Assembly (NCBI GenBank): GCA_028023455.1
Contig: JAQFVV010012446.1
Location: 3,969,501-4,033,500, forward strand
Direction: 5' to 3'
DNA length: 64,000 bases
DNA from: Epiperipatus broadwayi
Lineage: Eukaryota > Onychophora > Udeonychophora > Euonychophora > Peripatidae
The position numbers and the translations under genes are program-made. Positions 1-9,611 of the stretch are shown piece after piece. Every line of letters begins with the position of its first letter. The stretch's first letter is position 1. The notes under the pieces are model-generated. The model saw nothing but the letters and a program-made list of their open reading frames with translations, did no database searches and was not told where the DNA came from.

Positions 1-1089
1 TCCCATTCATCCAAATAATTTTTCTGATTACTTAAAATAATTCCCAAATAACTATATCTATTCACCACACTTAACTTAATATCTCCCAATAAAAATTCTA
101 CATCTTCTCTTTCCCCAGTATTAACCATCATTATATTTGATTTTTCTTCACTAAATTTAATCCCCATCTCTTTACCAACCCTTGCACATGTCCTCAACAT
201 AACTTCCATATCTTCTCTTCTTTCTGCACACAAAAATATATCATCCACAAAAAAAAAGACCTGACAAAATATATACTCCCTTACTACCTATTAACGGTAT
301 CTCTATCCCTCTTCCTAATCTTTCTATTGCTCTTTCCATTTCACTCAAATACAACACAAACAAAATAGGTGACATAGGGCATCCTTGCCTTAGCCCCACC
401 CCATTTTTAACTTTAACTGATTCTATATTCCCTAATTGATATATATAATAATTATTTTCATATAATTTCTTAATAATATCTATTAAAGCTTCATCCATTC
501 CCAAATTTGCTAAACTTATCCATAATCTATTTCTGTCTACTCTATCATATGCCTTCTCTATATCTATAAAACTCATATATAACTGTTTACCTACATTCCT
601 ACTCATATCCATAAGTTGTGTAACTACAAATAAACTATCTTCTATATGCCTATCTAATCTAAAACCTCCTTGCATTTGCCCCACTACATTATTCCCTTCC
701 ATCCATTTTACAACTCTTCTAGCCACCATATATGAGAAAACTTTATATAAAACTGATGTTACCACTATTGGTCTATAATTATTCAACTTTCTATGATCCT
801 TACTCTTTCCTTTAAATAATAATCTTACTCTTGTATTACTCCAACTACTTGGGAAAACTCTATTCTGTGCCATTTTATTAAAACAAGATAATAACTTTAC
901 TTTTGACCTATATCCTAAATTCATTACCATCTCTGCTGCCCATCCATCTAAACCTCTTGCCTTTCCACTTTTCAATTTTTTCTCTACCTCATTCAGTTCA
1001 TTTTCTGAAAACCTAATATTCCCATTATTATATGCTTTCATGTTTTCTATCACTCTTACATTCACATCTAACATCTTTTCTATATTCAT
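1..1089 (-). pseudogene. non-LTR retrotransposon reverse transcriptase (3' part cut by window edge)
   Basis: This is the reverse transcriptase domain of a LINE-type element, which copies its RNA at a nicked target site. The translation shows the expected blocks in order: GLDGWAAEMV, LNNYRPIVVTSVLYKVFS, the A block FIDIEKAYDRVDR with the catalytic Asp, the B block GLRQGCPMSPILF, and the C block FVDD (Y/FxDD). A run of nine A at 249-257 puts FVDD one base out of frame with the rest; past it the frame stays open to the window edge (ERREDMEVM, then YSYLGIIL). The RT frame continues upstream across one in-frame TAG (1201-1203), probably from a Trp codon, towards the endonuclease. The C-terminal part lies outside the window. 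Clade is uncertain; the fold is that of the APE-endonuclease LINEs (RTE/CR1/Jockey-like). It is non-functional as it stands. Confidence 0.9.
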
Positions 1090-1370
1090 TACATATCTAT
1101 TTAAGATTATCTCTAAATCTTCTCTAGAGCTACACTCTATTCCCTCATCATCTATTAATACTATCTCTCTCTTCCCTACATTCCTCCTTTTAATGTAATT
1201 CTAAAATTTTTTACTCCCATCTCTTCCACTTTTATTAATATCCTCCAACAATTTACTATTCAATTTCATTCTCTCTCTATAATTATCTATTTTAGCTAAC
1301 TTCTTCTTTTCTAAATACTTTTCCCATTTACTACATGCTTCTTTCCTCTCTTTTACTTTTTTACTAATTC

Positions 1371-1898
1371 TTATTTTTTATTTCTTTTATTCTTTTGAAT
1401 ATTCTCACCTAAAACCCTATTTGCCACTTTTTCTACTTCTTTACACCAGTCCTTATACTCATCCCCAACCCACTCTTCCACAATTTTTTCAACTTGTATT
1501 TTATACTCTTCCAACTTATTCTTATCATTCACTCTCCATCCACATCTTTCACTATTATTTTTACTTTTATTTCTATTCTTCATCACATTACTAACCATTT
1601 CAATTACAATGAAGTTATGATCACTAGTGCATACTTTTTCTTCATTATCAAACATCTTAATTTTTCTTATTTTATTTATTCCCTCTTTCTCTACCAATAC
1701 ATAATCTATTGTATGAAATATATTATTTCTAGACCATGTGTATTGTCCTTCATAAATATTTAATAAATTTCCAATACTCAAATTCCCTTTCTGACAAAAT
1801 TCCTTCAAAAGCTGTCCATTTTTATTATCTACATCATCAATTTCTTCAATATGCCCATTCATATTCCCTACAACCATTATTTTCTTACCCTTTTCTTT
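1371..1898 (-). pseudogene. APE-type endonuclease, C-terminal half, of the same LINE
   Basis: This lies upstream, in the same orientation, of the reverse transcriptase and belongs to the same element. Visible APE-endonuclease blocks are VVGNMNGHIE (the family normally has GDxN; the Asp is Asn here), TWSRNN, HTIDYVLV and SDHNFIVIEM with the catalytic His of SDH. Only about the last half of the endonuclease fold is present, and no ORF1 is seen, so the copy is 5'-truncated or cut by an insertion. The frame differs from that of the reverse transcriptase, so there is a frameshift near the A/T run at 1371-1380. The first few codons of the open frame (above about 1899) come from a family C palindromic element rather than from the LINE. 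Confidence 0.85.
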
Positions 1899-2486
1899 AA
1901 AACTCTCATACACTAGCGCCACTCAGTGCAAGTCAGAATAATCAATGGATGCAGGAAAGTTTGATATGATGTTTGATGGTTTAATAACAATGGCTATTTC
2001 ATATTAGATCATAACTTTTACATACTTATAAAAATTATTGAATGAAATATTTCTTATTTGAATTCTATTTTTAAAATGACATTAAATTTTAGCGGAGTTA
2101 TCATAAATGAATAAAATTATGATTAATCCTTTCGATGTGTAATTTTCTTAATCATCAGATTTGATTAAATTACTATTTTTTTTATTTTTCAATTACAGCT
2201 TGGATTTTTAAATTACTATTTTTCTTATTCACCAATTATGATTTTATTCATCAAAATATTAAAGTGAAGTAATTAGAATTGTTTTAATTTAATTTGTACA
2301 GATTGAATTATTTTATGTTTAGATTACTCAAAGATAATGAAGTTCACTTTAAAATTTAAAATAAAATTTTAACTGTAAAAAAAATAGAAAAATAAACCAC
2401 CTGCTGTAAATGTAAAAACCAATTTTAATTTGTTGTTATTGAGGATCATTGATTTCTCTTGACTTGCACCTACTGGTGACAATTGT
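1899..2486. mobile_element. family C palindromic element, degraded copy with long interior
   Basis: The left arm (about 1899-1962) reads AACTCTCATACACTAGCGCC, then ACTCAGTGC and AATCAATGGATGCAGG, matching the left arms at 8.7, 57.7, 61.7 and 62.6 kb. A degraded right arm is seen at 2443-2484 (GATCATTGATTTCTCTTGAC, then TTGCACCTACTGGTGACAAT). The roughly 480 bp between the arms does not resemble the interiors of the other copies and is plain AT-rich DNA. The left end abuts the LINE endonuclease, so one element interrupted the other. Confidence 0.55.
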
Positions 2487-2489
2487 TAT

Positions 2490-3925
2490 TCATTTCTTCT
2501 GATTTGTCTTTTTCTAAAATTAAATATTTTTGAATAAAAATATGATTCTAATCACAGTATTCGTCAAAAAAATAAATTTAAAATCAATATATTGTGAAAA
2601 ATAATTATGAATATGTAAATAAATATGAAAAATATGTTTTCAGTTTCAAAATAAAACACAAAAGAATGCTCTCTTGAAAGATTTTGAAGGCACACTGTGA
2701 TTTTGGCAATTGGTGACTAGTAATCACCTAAAGGGGTGTGAATCCTAGCCCCTTTGAAGCGGTATAGGAGATGACAGTCAGTCTCTTTGGTCTAACAATT
2801 TATCTTTGAAATACTGATCTCTTCAGAATATTTTAATTAAAATATTAATCTTGTTTTAACTCACTTTTTATGATAAAATACATATAAATTCACAAAAATA
2901 GGGCCAAAAATGGGCAAGAAATGGAAAATTTTCACTATGGTTGAGAGTCCAAAATAAATAATAAAATGGTTAAAAGTTAAAATTACACTTATTAAAATTT
3001 TACAAAAAAATTCTTCATCAGTGTTTATGAAAACAATTCTTTTCTGGAAGTCACAGCTTCTGCTTTGTCATAACTTCAGTTTAATGACTTTCTTTTTAAA
3101 TATAAATAATTTTAAATAAAATTAATCATGTATTTTTGGGGTTTTAAATAAATATTTTGCAAATATATTGCATAAATTGATATAGGTATATAAATACTGA
3201 AAACTACAATTTTTTTTTGTTAAATATCGAATGGAAACAGCATGTTCTCAAAAGTCTGAGGAGCAGTGGTGGTGTTAGTTTCTTTGTATTATGACCCAAC
3301 CAATTAGAACATTGTTGGATTCCTTTGAATATGGAAAGTGTATGATATCTATGTAATACTGATGTTAGATGTTTTATTAAACTAGTAATTTTAGTTCCAA
3401 TTTTAAAATATGCAAACTGGCAAATTGACATTATAGACAACTGCAAAATAGTGAAGAAAAGCTGACGGTGATAGCAGCACCATCGGACTGCCTCAGAACA
3501 TGATGAAGACATGCCAACATGTAGGATTGAATTAAAGTCTGTGTTGGAGCTCTCAAATTGAGTTAATGATTTGTGTTAAGTGGTTGTCAAATTACTACCA
3601 GTATTATTATTTGGTCATAGCAATTATTAAGATACATGAAAAAATAATGAATTTGATTACACAATTCTCACTTATCTGAAAACATTTTAAAGCTCCACCT
3701 GAATTTGAACCCCTAAATCATAGGTGTAAACACCTATGAATAATCTCTAATGCCTGATTTAACATTACTTTCAGAAATACAGTAAATAACTGGAGGATGA
3801 TAAATATAAAGAATTAGCTTTGTTTAACTGCAGGAACCAAGAATTGTAAATGAAAAAGAAAACATCTTTATCAGTGCTGGATGTAAATTACTTAATATGT
3901 TTAATTATGTAAACTTTTAAGGGGA
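2490..3925. other. no recognisable gene; AT-rich DNA
   Basis: I see no assignable gene here. A short G+C-richer patch at 2690-2790 (CACCTAAAGGGGTGTGAATC) may be a fragment of a dispersed repeat. A perfect short palindrome lies at 3719-3738 (CATAGGTGTAAACACCTATG). A 102-codon open frame on the minus strand at 3204-3512 has no recognised motif and sits in low-complexity surroundings; I do not call it a gene. Confidence 0.5.
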
Positions 3926-3928
3926 TTT

Positions 3929-4228
3929 GGGCAATCCATCATCAGATTTTCAATGGTATATTTGGCTGAAAAGTTGGAGGGTGGAGTAGATTAAAACCCA
4001 TCCGTTAAAGTTTGAAGATTTGCTATCTTAATATAAATTGAACATTGATTATATATATGTGTGGAAAATGGTGCTCTGGACCAACTGGTGAGTACTGGTT
4101 CAGCATGAAATGCATATATTGGCGATCATTTTTCTTTTACACATGTGTGTGGCCATGTGTATCAGTTGTACGAGATAGAACAGATAGCTGAAGGGAGCTT
4201 GAAAGTCTGTGTTCAAATCCCATATATT
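3929..4228 (+). repeat. family A repeat, single arm
   Basis: This is one arm of the foldback family that is complete at 20157-20752. Diagnostic blocks occur in the family order: AATCCATCATCAGATTTTCA, CCGTTAAAGTTTGAAGATTT, CTATCTTAATATAA, CTGGACCAACTGGTGAGTAC, GGTTCAGCATGAAATG, and a tRNA-like end GAAAGTCTGTGTTCAAATCC. The mirror arm is absent, so this is a half element or a solo unit. Confidence 0.75.
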
Positions 4229-4324
4229 ATTATTTGCATAACTCCAGGTATATAAATTATACTTTTATAATCAAATATTAATATGTTTTAATAACTTTAC
4301 CTTGTGTGTTGGAATATGTGATCA

Positions 4325-4722
4325 TCTAGAATTAATTGTTAAATATTTTTAGAAAAATTCAAACTTTATTTACATTTTTTAAATACATTTGACACAGTAA
4401 TGGCACACACCTTTCTTAGTAAGTAACACAAGGCTTGAAAAGTTAATAATTTCCTTTCTTCTTCTGGTGTTGCTGGCTAGACTTGTGTTAGTACTTTTAT
4501 GGGAATTAAATTGAGGTGTTTAGATCTGTGAATGTTGAATTTAAGATGAGTTATCTAGATTATTTAGACATTGACATTTGAATTCAGTATTTATGAGACT
4601 AAAGGTTCCAGACTCAATTCCCACACTAATGCCAGCAACACTTGAAGAGGAGAAGAATAATAACATTTGAAATATATTATATACTAACATGTAAATGTAT
4701 TTGATTTTTCAATTTTTTAATT
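4325..4722. mobile_element. family B inverted SINE dimer (degraded)
   Basis: The left half is a minus-strand SINE (tail AAACTTTATTTACA near 4360, core TTCTTCTTCTGGTGTTGCTG near 4460). The right half is a plus-strand SINE with GGTTCCAGACTCAATTCCCA (box B-like) near 4605, core GCCAGCAACACTTGAAGAGG near 4632, and tail to about 4720. The two copies face head to head with the tRNA-like 5' ends at the centre, the same layout as at 45431-45910. The arms have diverged strongly. Confidence 0.65.
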
Positions 4723-4723
4723 G

Positions 4724-4965
4724 AAAAAATTAAAAGACTGAAGTGGAGTTGGGCTGGACATATTGATAGAAGTGATGAAATAGATGACCAATTGAAATCT
4801 TAAACTGGATTCCAAGAGATTGTAAAAGATCCAGAAAGAGACCACATGTGAGATGGATGGATGAAATAAGAAAATGTACAGAAATGATGGGGAGAAGAGA
4901 AGCTAAAGATCAGAGAAGATGTATTGAACTTGGAGACCTTCATTCTGCAGTGGATTAATAATTGT
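4724..4965 (+). mobile_element. RTE-type LINE 3' end, fragment
   Basis: Translation in shifting frames gives the familiar C-terminal tail of RTE/BovB-like and related LINE proteins: LKWSWAGHI, then TGFQEIVKD (from W-I-P-R-D-C-K-R), then WMDEI-like, MMGRREAKDQ and ILQWIN. It ends near CTGCAGTGGATTAATAATTG, as do the antisense relatives at 18.9 and 39.2 kb. Only the last ~80 codons remain and frames are broken. LINE copies usually survive as such 3' ends because reverse transcription stops early. Confidence 0.8.
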
Positions 4966-4997
4966 TGTTGATAATGAAATGTATTTGAAAAGGCTAA

Positions 4998-5188
4998 CTA
5001 AAGGTTTTTAAATGACATAGAATGTCTTTTATTTGTGATTTGTTGATTATTAATTTCAATTAACAATCTCATGTTTACATCTGGGTTGAGTTTGAATTCA
5101 TTTTTAATTCTATCACAAATAAGAAAATCAATTTCTATAACACCTGGAATAGCAAAAATAAGTGACTGTTTTAGTCTTGTAGGCTTTC
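4998..5188 (-). CDS. possible terminal exon, unrecognised protein
   Basis: On the minus strand a pyrimidine-rich tract ending TCTCTTTGTTCAG resembles a splice acceptor. It is followed by about 63 open codons (RKPTRLKQSLIFAIPGVIEI at the start) and a TAG stop at the low-coordinate end. An open frame of this length is somewhat unusual in such AT-rich DNA, and the residues are mixed rather than only K, N, I and F. I recognise no domain. It could equally be a chance frame or an old transposon piece, and no partner exon was identified. Confidence 0.25.
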
Positions 5189-5564
5189 TGAACAAAGAGA
5201 AAGTGAATGTCTATGTTTATATTAACAGCTGACAGAAAAATAGCTGTTTATCTTTTTACATGTATTTAATGCTATGCTTATTAAATATTTACAATTGTAA
5301 CTTGTTTTGACTAATAATGTTTTTAAAATGAGATGTAAACGTTTTTATCTGTGATATATTTTAACTTATAATTATCCTGAAAACAAAAATTTCTGTACAG
5401 ACCAGACTGATATATGTCTGCATTCAAATAAATAAATAATTAAAACATATTTAATTATTGATGATTCAAAGTTTTATGCACGTGTACTGCATATGATGGT
5501 ATCAAACTTAGTGAACTGGTTTTTTTTTAAATAAATCATAACAGAAGGGGTGATACACCCATTT

Positions 5565-5734
5565 GGTGCTCTTTTAGTATGCGATTTTCCCCATTTTGAA
5601 TTTCAAAAATGACTTGACCCAGTTCTAAATTTTTTGCGTTTTCGAGTACTTTTTTATCACTTAGATGTATCAGATGACGTTTTTGGTCGTTTTTAAAATT
5701 CAAAATGGCGGAGATCGCGTACTAAAAGAGCACC
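5565..5734. mobile_element. MITE-like element with ~38-bp terminal inverted repeats
   Basis: The left end GGTGCTCTTTTAGTATGCGA with CCATTTTGAATTT mirrors the right end AAATTCAAAATGGCGGAGAT with ACTAAAAGAGCACC. The 170-bp unit has no coding capacity. The ends are well conserved against each other, so it looks like a non-autonomous DNA transposon. I do not know the superfamily, and no clear target duplication is visible. Confidence 0.75.
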
Positions 5735-5767
5735 GATACATTCTTTATAGTTACATATATATAGAAA

Positions 5768-5853
5768 ATTGTGGAAGGAAACTTCTTCATGCATGTATTA
5801 TAAAATAGATATGCAAGCAAGCATACGGGTGAAGAATAATTTCCTTCCACAAT
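5768..5853. repeat. short inverted repeat element
   Basis: ATTGTGGAAGGAAACTTCTT at the left is mirrored by GAATAATTTCCTTCCACAAT at the right, with about 43 bp between. It lies only 33 bp after the preceding MITE. It could be a small MITE or a hairpin. No coding content. Confidence 0.6.
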
Positions 5854-5859
5854 ATTCCA

Positions 5860-6815
5860 TATTTATATAAATCTCTATATTATCAATTATTACATGTATA
5901 TACGCAAAATGTGTGTTATAATTAAGTTCTAAATATTTTTACCCATTTTGTACTATTTTTATAGTATTAACAATTAAACAAAACCTTCACTTTTTCTAGT
6001 TAAGTTGAAAATTTTAAGTATAAAGAAAGATAATACTTAAGTGATTGCCATTGTAATATGATTGTCAGAAATTGTAATCAACTTTATGATTTAATTCTCT
6101 AAATATAAATAATATACTCAAATGTGACTTTATACTTTACAAAGCTAATAGTTTGTTAAAAATATTTTTATTATAGATCTTTTTTATTGGTAAACAATAG
6201 ATAATACTCTGATTATGTTAAAACTTATATAATCTTCTTAAAGAAAAAATACAAATTAAAAATAATTTTATTTCTATAGGATTTATTTTTATTTTTAATT
6301 AGATTAATTAAAACATTTGATTTAAATGTACAAAGTTAATTATAGAAATTCAATTAATTTTAAACCATGTCAACCACGCCTCACAGCACTACAACTAATA
6401 ACTACAAATGGAAAAAAGATCTCTCTTTTCATTTAGGGATTTTAGATCTTTACAAATAGACTGTTATTATTACACTGTAATAATAGGAGCAAATATTTAA
6501 ATCTACCAATGATTTTACAAAGGTAAAGATGATAAACAGTTCGAATTTAAATTAATAAATAACATTAATTTTCTTGGCTGGTTTACATTTTTTCTCTCAT
6601 TATTACCATGTAATAATTGCAGTTTTTTTTTTTTATAAGATAGTAGAAATTCTAAATGGCGATATTTTTTTTCTATTTATCAATAGCTATTCCCTGTTTG
6701 CTTTTGGGAAGTGTTGTTGATATAGTTTAAGATTGTTTAATTTTTATTTGTAATAATTCTATTTGCCAGTCCTAGCATTATACATTGTAGATTCGTTATA
6801 TTTGGAAAGTTATAT
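5860..6815. other. no recognisable gene; AT-rich DNA
   Basis: The sequence is low-complexity A/T, with short mirrored words such as ATTATTACACTGTAATAAT near 6466. I see nothing codable or regulatory that I can support. Confidence 0.5.
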
Positions 6816-6819
6816 ATAT

Positions 6820-6993
6820 ATATATTGCTGACAATAACTCCCCTCATATACACTTTAATGCAAAAAAAAATTTAATGATTGAGATTGCACTGATGAAGAC
6901 TGCAGGACAGTTGAAACTGTCAGGAAAATAAAGAATCATTAAAAATTATTTGCATTAAAGTGCATATGAGGGGAGGTATTGTAAGCAATATAT
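6820..6993. mobile_element. palindromic MITE
   Basis: Left end ATATTGCTGACAATAACTCC and CCTCATATACACTTTAATGC; right end GCATTAAAGTGCATATGAGG and GGAGGTATTGTAAGCAATAT. The arms are about 45 bp. The interior holds CTGATGAAGACTGCAGGACA followed by GTTGAAACTGTC, a motif style common in animal dispersed repeats. There is no coding potential. Confidence 0.75.
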
Positions 6994-6999
6994 ATGAAT

Positions 7000-8150
7000 A
7001 TATGAAGAACTACAAAGAAAGTAAAAGGAGAAAAATAAGAATATACTTTTAAGATAAAGTTATATAAGTATAGAGGATTTGAACTCAGTTATATATATAT
7101 ATCATTCATTTTCAACTGTTAGCATTCATTTTACAGAATAAAATAATTTTTTTAAAAATATAATCTGTTTCTTTTCTGTCCATAACTTCTTTTTTCTACA
7201 TCACTTTATTCATGTGTGTGCATGTTATGTTTGTTTTTCTTGATGGCAGATCTAAATGCCTAGATGAGACATGATACTATAATGATTTGGCATTGAGTTT
7301 ACCTTTTAGTACAATTTATTTCAGTATACAGCCAAGCTGTGATATATACTGGATCAAGTACACTATTTCAATTATATACTATCTAATAAAAAAAATGTAA
7401 GTAAAAAAAACATTGAAATTCAAAAAAATTTAATAAATTTTACGATACTGTAGCAACCGTTTTTCTACCTGGACTGTCATAGATAATCAAGTTTATTAAT
7501 AACTTTTCTTGGGATTAAGCTGAAGCCACATGTATTTTATTCATCACTTTGATGTGGTACAGTATTTGCATAATAACATATTTCCTAGCATAAAACCAAA
7601 TATTTTACAAGATTTAATGAAATTCATATTCTCTTTTTTAAGCGATAATGAGAAATATCGATTTAGCGATGACAAAAAACAAAAATCTGCTAAACATTTT
7701 TATTATTGCTTGAGTAAGAATAAAATTTGAAGAGTTTGGCTAGAGTCTGAAATAAGTAATGGCAAATAGCAGTGGTAGTAAAAAATCCAAAGCTGGTACA
7801 GATTTAAAAACATCAAAACAAGTAGAAAGGATATTGTCTGATACTAATGTTTCCTTAGGGGGGATAAGATTATTGAAGAAAATGAATATATTATCCACAG
7901 CATATGATGTAACTAATATTTCACTGTTCATTTTACTTAAATAAAGTCATGATGTAATAAGCTTATTTTTAATGACTTAGAGTCCGTACACACACATATA
8001 GTAAATATATATGTAAGTGTGCTCCCTTATTTACTATTAAACACTACATTATTATTGTAATTTTGTTTAACTATAATCTTAATTTATATATTTACATTAT
8101 AAATATTTGAAAACCAGGCACTCTTCACAAACCTGGAGCTTAATTGTAAA
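7000..8150. other. no firm gene; two short open frames
   Basis: Plus-strand frames at 7530-7730 (66 codons) and 7759-7944 (61 codons, containing SSGSKKSKAGTDLKTSKQVE) follow each other. The order of short words resembles the pogo/Tigger relics at 41.0 and 43.5 kb (an ACATTGAAATT stretch, then Lys-rich codons), but I could not find a diagnostic motif. I treat it as unassigned, possibly the oldest member of that relic set. Confidence 0.25.
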
Positions 8151-8151
8151 T

Positions 8152-8358
8152 ATAGGGGGTTTGAATTCAGACTTTCAAGCATGCTTCAACTATCCACACT
8201 ATCTCATACAACTAATACACATGACCACACATATGTAGGAAAGATAAATAATCACCAATATATGTATTTTGTGCTAAACCAGCACTCATCAGTTGGTCCA
8301 GATTATCATCTCTCATGCATATATATATAATCAATAGATTGAAACTTGTCCATTAAAG
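8152..8358 (-). repeat. family A repeat, single arm in reverse orientation
   Basis: The minus-strand order matches family A: GGTTTGAATTCAGACTTTCA, then CTATCTCATACAACTAATAC, CTAAACCAGCACTCATCAGT, TGGTCCAGATTATCATCTC and a remnant of AAACTTGTCCATTAAAG. No mirror arm follows. It is the reverse-oriented counterpart of the copy at 3929-4228. Confidence 0.75.
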
Positions 8359-8359
8359 A

Positions 8360-8680
8360 AAGATTTAAAATAATAATTTTATATTTCAATAAAAAATGTA
8401 TTTGTGGTGTATTCTAATTAATGACATTATATTATTACTGAAAAACAGTCCAGAAGCATTTATTTATTATGACTTGTTTGCCCCTCCCCCCTCGAAAGAA
8501 ATTTTTTTAAGGAGGGGTAATAAAAAATGATCTTGCATTAAACTGCTTAATAAGTATTATGAAGAATTTGAAACTTTTCACTTCATAAAACTGAAATATA
8601 AAATATACCTGCAAAAGTCAGTATGTTTTAATGAATTTAAATGATTTTTTTCTGCATTTTAATTATTTTATAACATCTGC
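8360..8680. other. no recognisable gene
   Basis: AT-rich DNA with one short C-rich tract near 8482 (CCCCTCCCCCCTC). Nothing else supportable. Confidence 0.5.
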
Positions 8681-8683
8681 AAA

Positions 8684-8947
8684 ATTAAAACAGGCAAAAC
8701 TCTCCATACACTATTGCCACTCATTGCAAACCAGAGTAATCAATGAATGCCAGAAGGCTTGTGCATAAAATCCCCATCTAGTGCCTTTTCATCTAATATC
8801 CCCAGATTAGTTTCTGGCTTGTCGCCTTCATCACAAGCTAGTCAGGCACTAGATAGGGATTTTATGCACAAGCCTTCTGGCATCCATTGATTACTCTGGC
8901 TTGCAATGAGTGGCAATACTATATGGAGAGTTTTGCCTGTTTTAATA
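8684..8947. mobile_element. family C palindromic element, best-preserved copy
   Basis: Arms of about 100 bp run from AAAACAGGCAAAACTCTCCA to CTAGTGCCT, and back from AGGCACTAGATAGGGATTTT to TTTTGCCTGTTTT. The middle, about 46 bp, holds AGATTAGTTTCTGGCTTGTC and a CTTCATCACAAG segment. The element has no coding capacity and would fold into one long hairpin. Other copies or relics are at 1.9, 57.7, 61.7 and 62.6 kb. It behaves like a foldback MITE whose mobilising transposase is not identifiable here. Confidence 0.85.
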
Positions 8948-8949
8948 GC

Positions 8950-9485
8950 AGTTATAAACAAGCATAAGAAATGGTGATCATGTGATGTTTCATCTGAAAA
9001 ATGTTTAAATCCTGCAAGTTTTTGTTATCCCTGAGCATTACTATGGAGACTATACATTTAAATAAGTTTTTTTCTTGCTAAATACTTTTGTGATTTTTGA
9101 TAAATATGATTTACAGAAGTATTCTCCTGCAAAATAAATTTTTTATTACAATAAATTAAGATAATTCTTTTGATTGATTAATTTCTGGAAAACCTGAATT
9201 TAAATATTGACAACATATTTATTGAAAATTAACAAACATCAATTTAAATCCATGGATGTATTTATTGAAAGTCCATACATTTATTTTAGTACTTGCTAGC
9301 ATATTTTCTGAAAATTTTATTAAGGGTATCTAGAAATGCATTTATATTTCATAGTTATATTATAGATCTTAATATTATAGTTATATTGTATTTCATGATG
9401 GATATGTTTCATGTCCGCAGGCCTTTATTTAATTTCTTATTTGATGGTGTAATTATAAATTTATTTAAACACACATTGATTACGT
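8950..9485. other. no recognisable gene; shared flank of family C
   Basis: The first ~50 bp (AGCATAAGAAATGGTGATCA, then TGTGATGTTT) recur to the right of the copies at 61.8 and 62.8 kb, so they are part of a larger repeat. The remainder is AT-rich DNA with nothing recognised. Confidence 0.45.
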
Positions 9486-9609
9486 AAATAATATTTACTA
9501 AGGCTGTAACCTTCCAAAATGTAAGCCTGTGGTTAAGACCTGTAGAGGTCCCTACTATCACATTTTTACACACATATTCTTGAGGTTACAGCCTTAGTAA
9601 ATATTATTT
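9486..9609. mobile_element. family D MITE, complete, 27-bp inverted ends
   Basis: The ends AAATAATATTTACTAAGGCT plus GTAACCT and AGGTTACAGCCTTAGTAAAT plus ATTATTT are exact mirrors over about 27 bp. The 124-bp element has an interior with TGGTTAAGACCTGTAGAGG. A second, left-truncated copy is at 27383-27478 with the same interior and right end. There is no coding capacity. Confidence 0.85.
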
Positions 9610-9611
9610 GA

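Noticed and set aside
1494-1763. 89-codon plus-strand frame
   Set aside because: Antisense to the LINE endonuclease.
3204-3512. 102-codon minus-strand open frame
   Set aside because: No start context, splice signal or motif is convincing; the residue mix (many L, C, H, S) could be chance, and the plus strand is ordinary AT-rich DNA.
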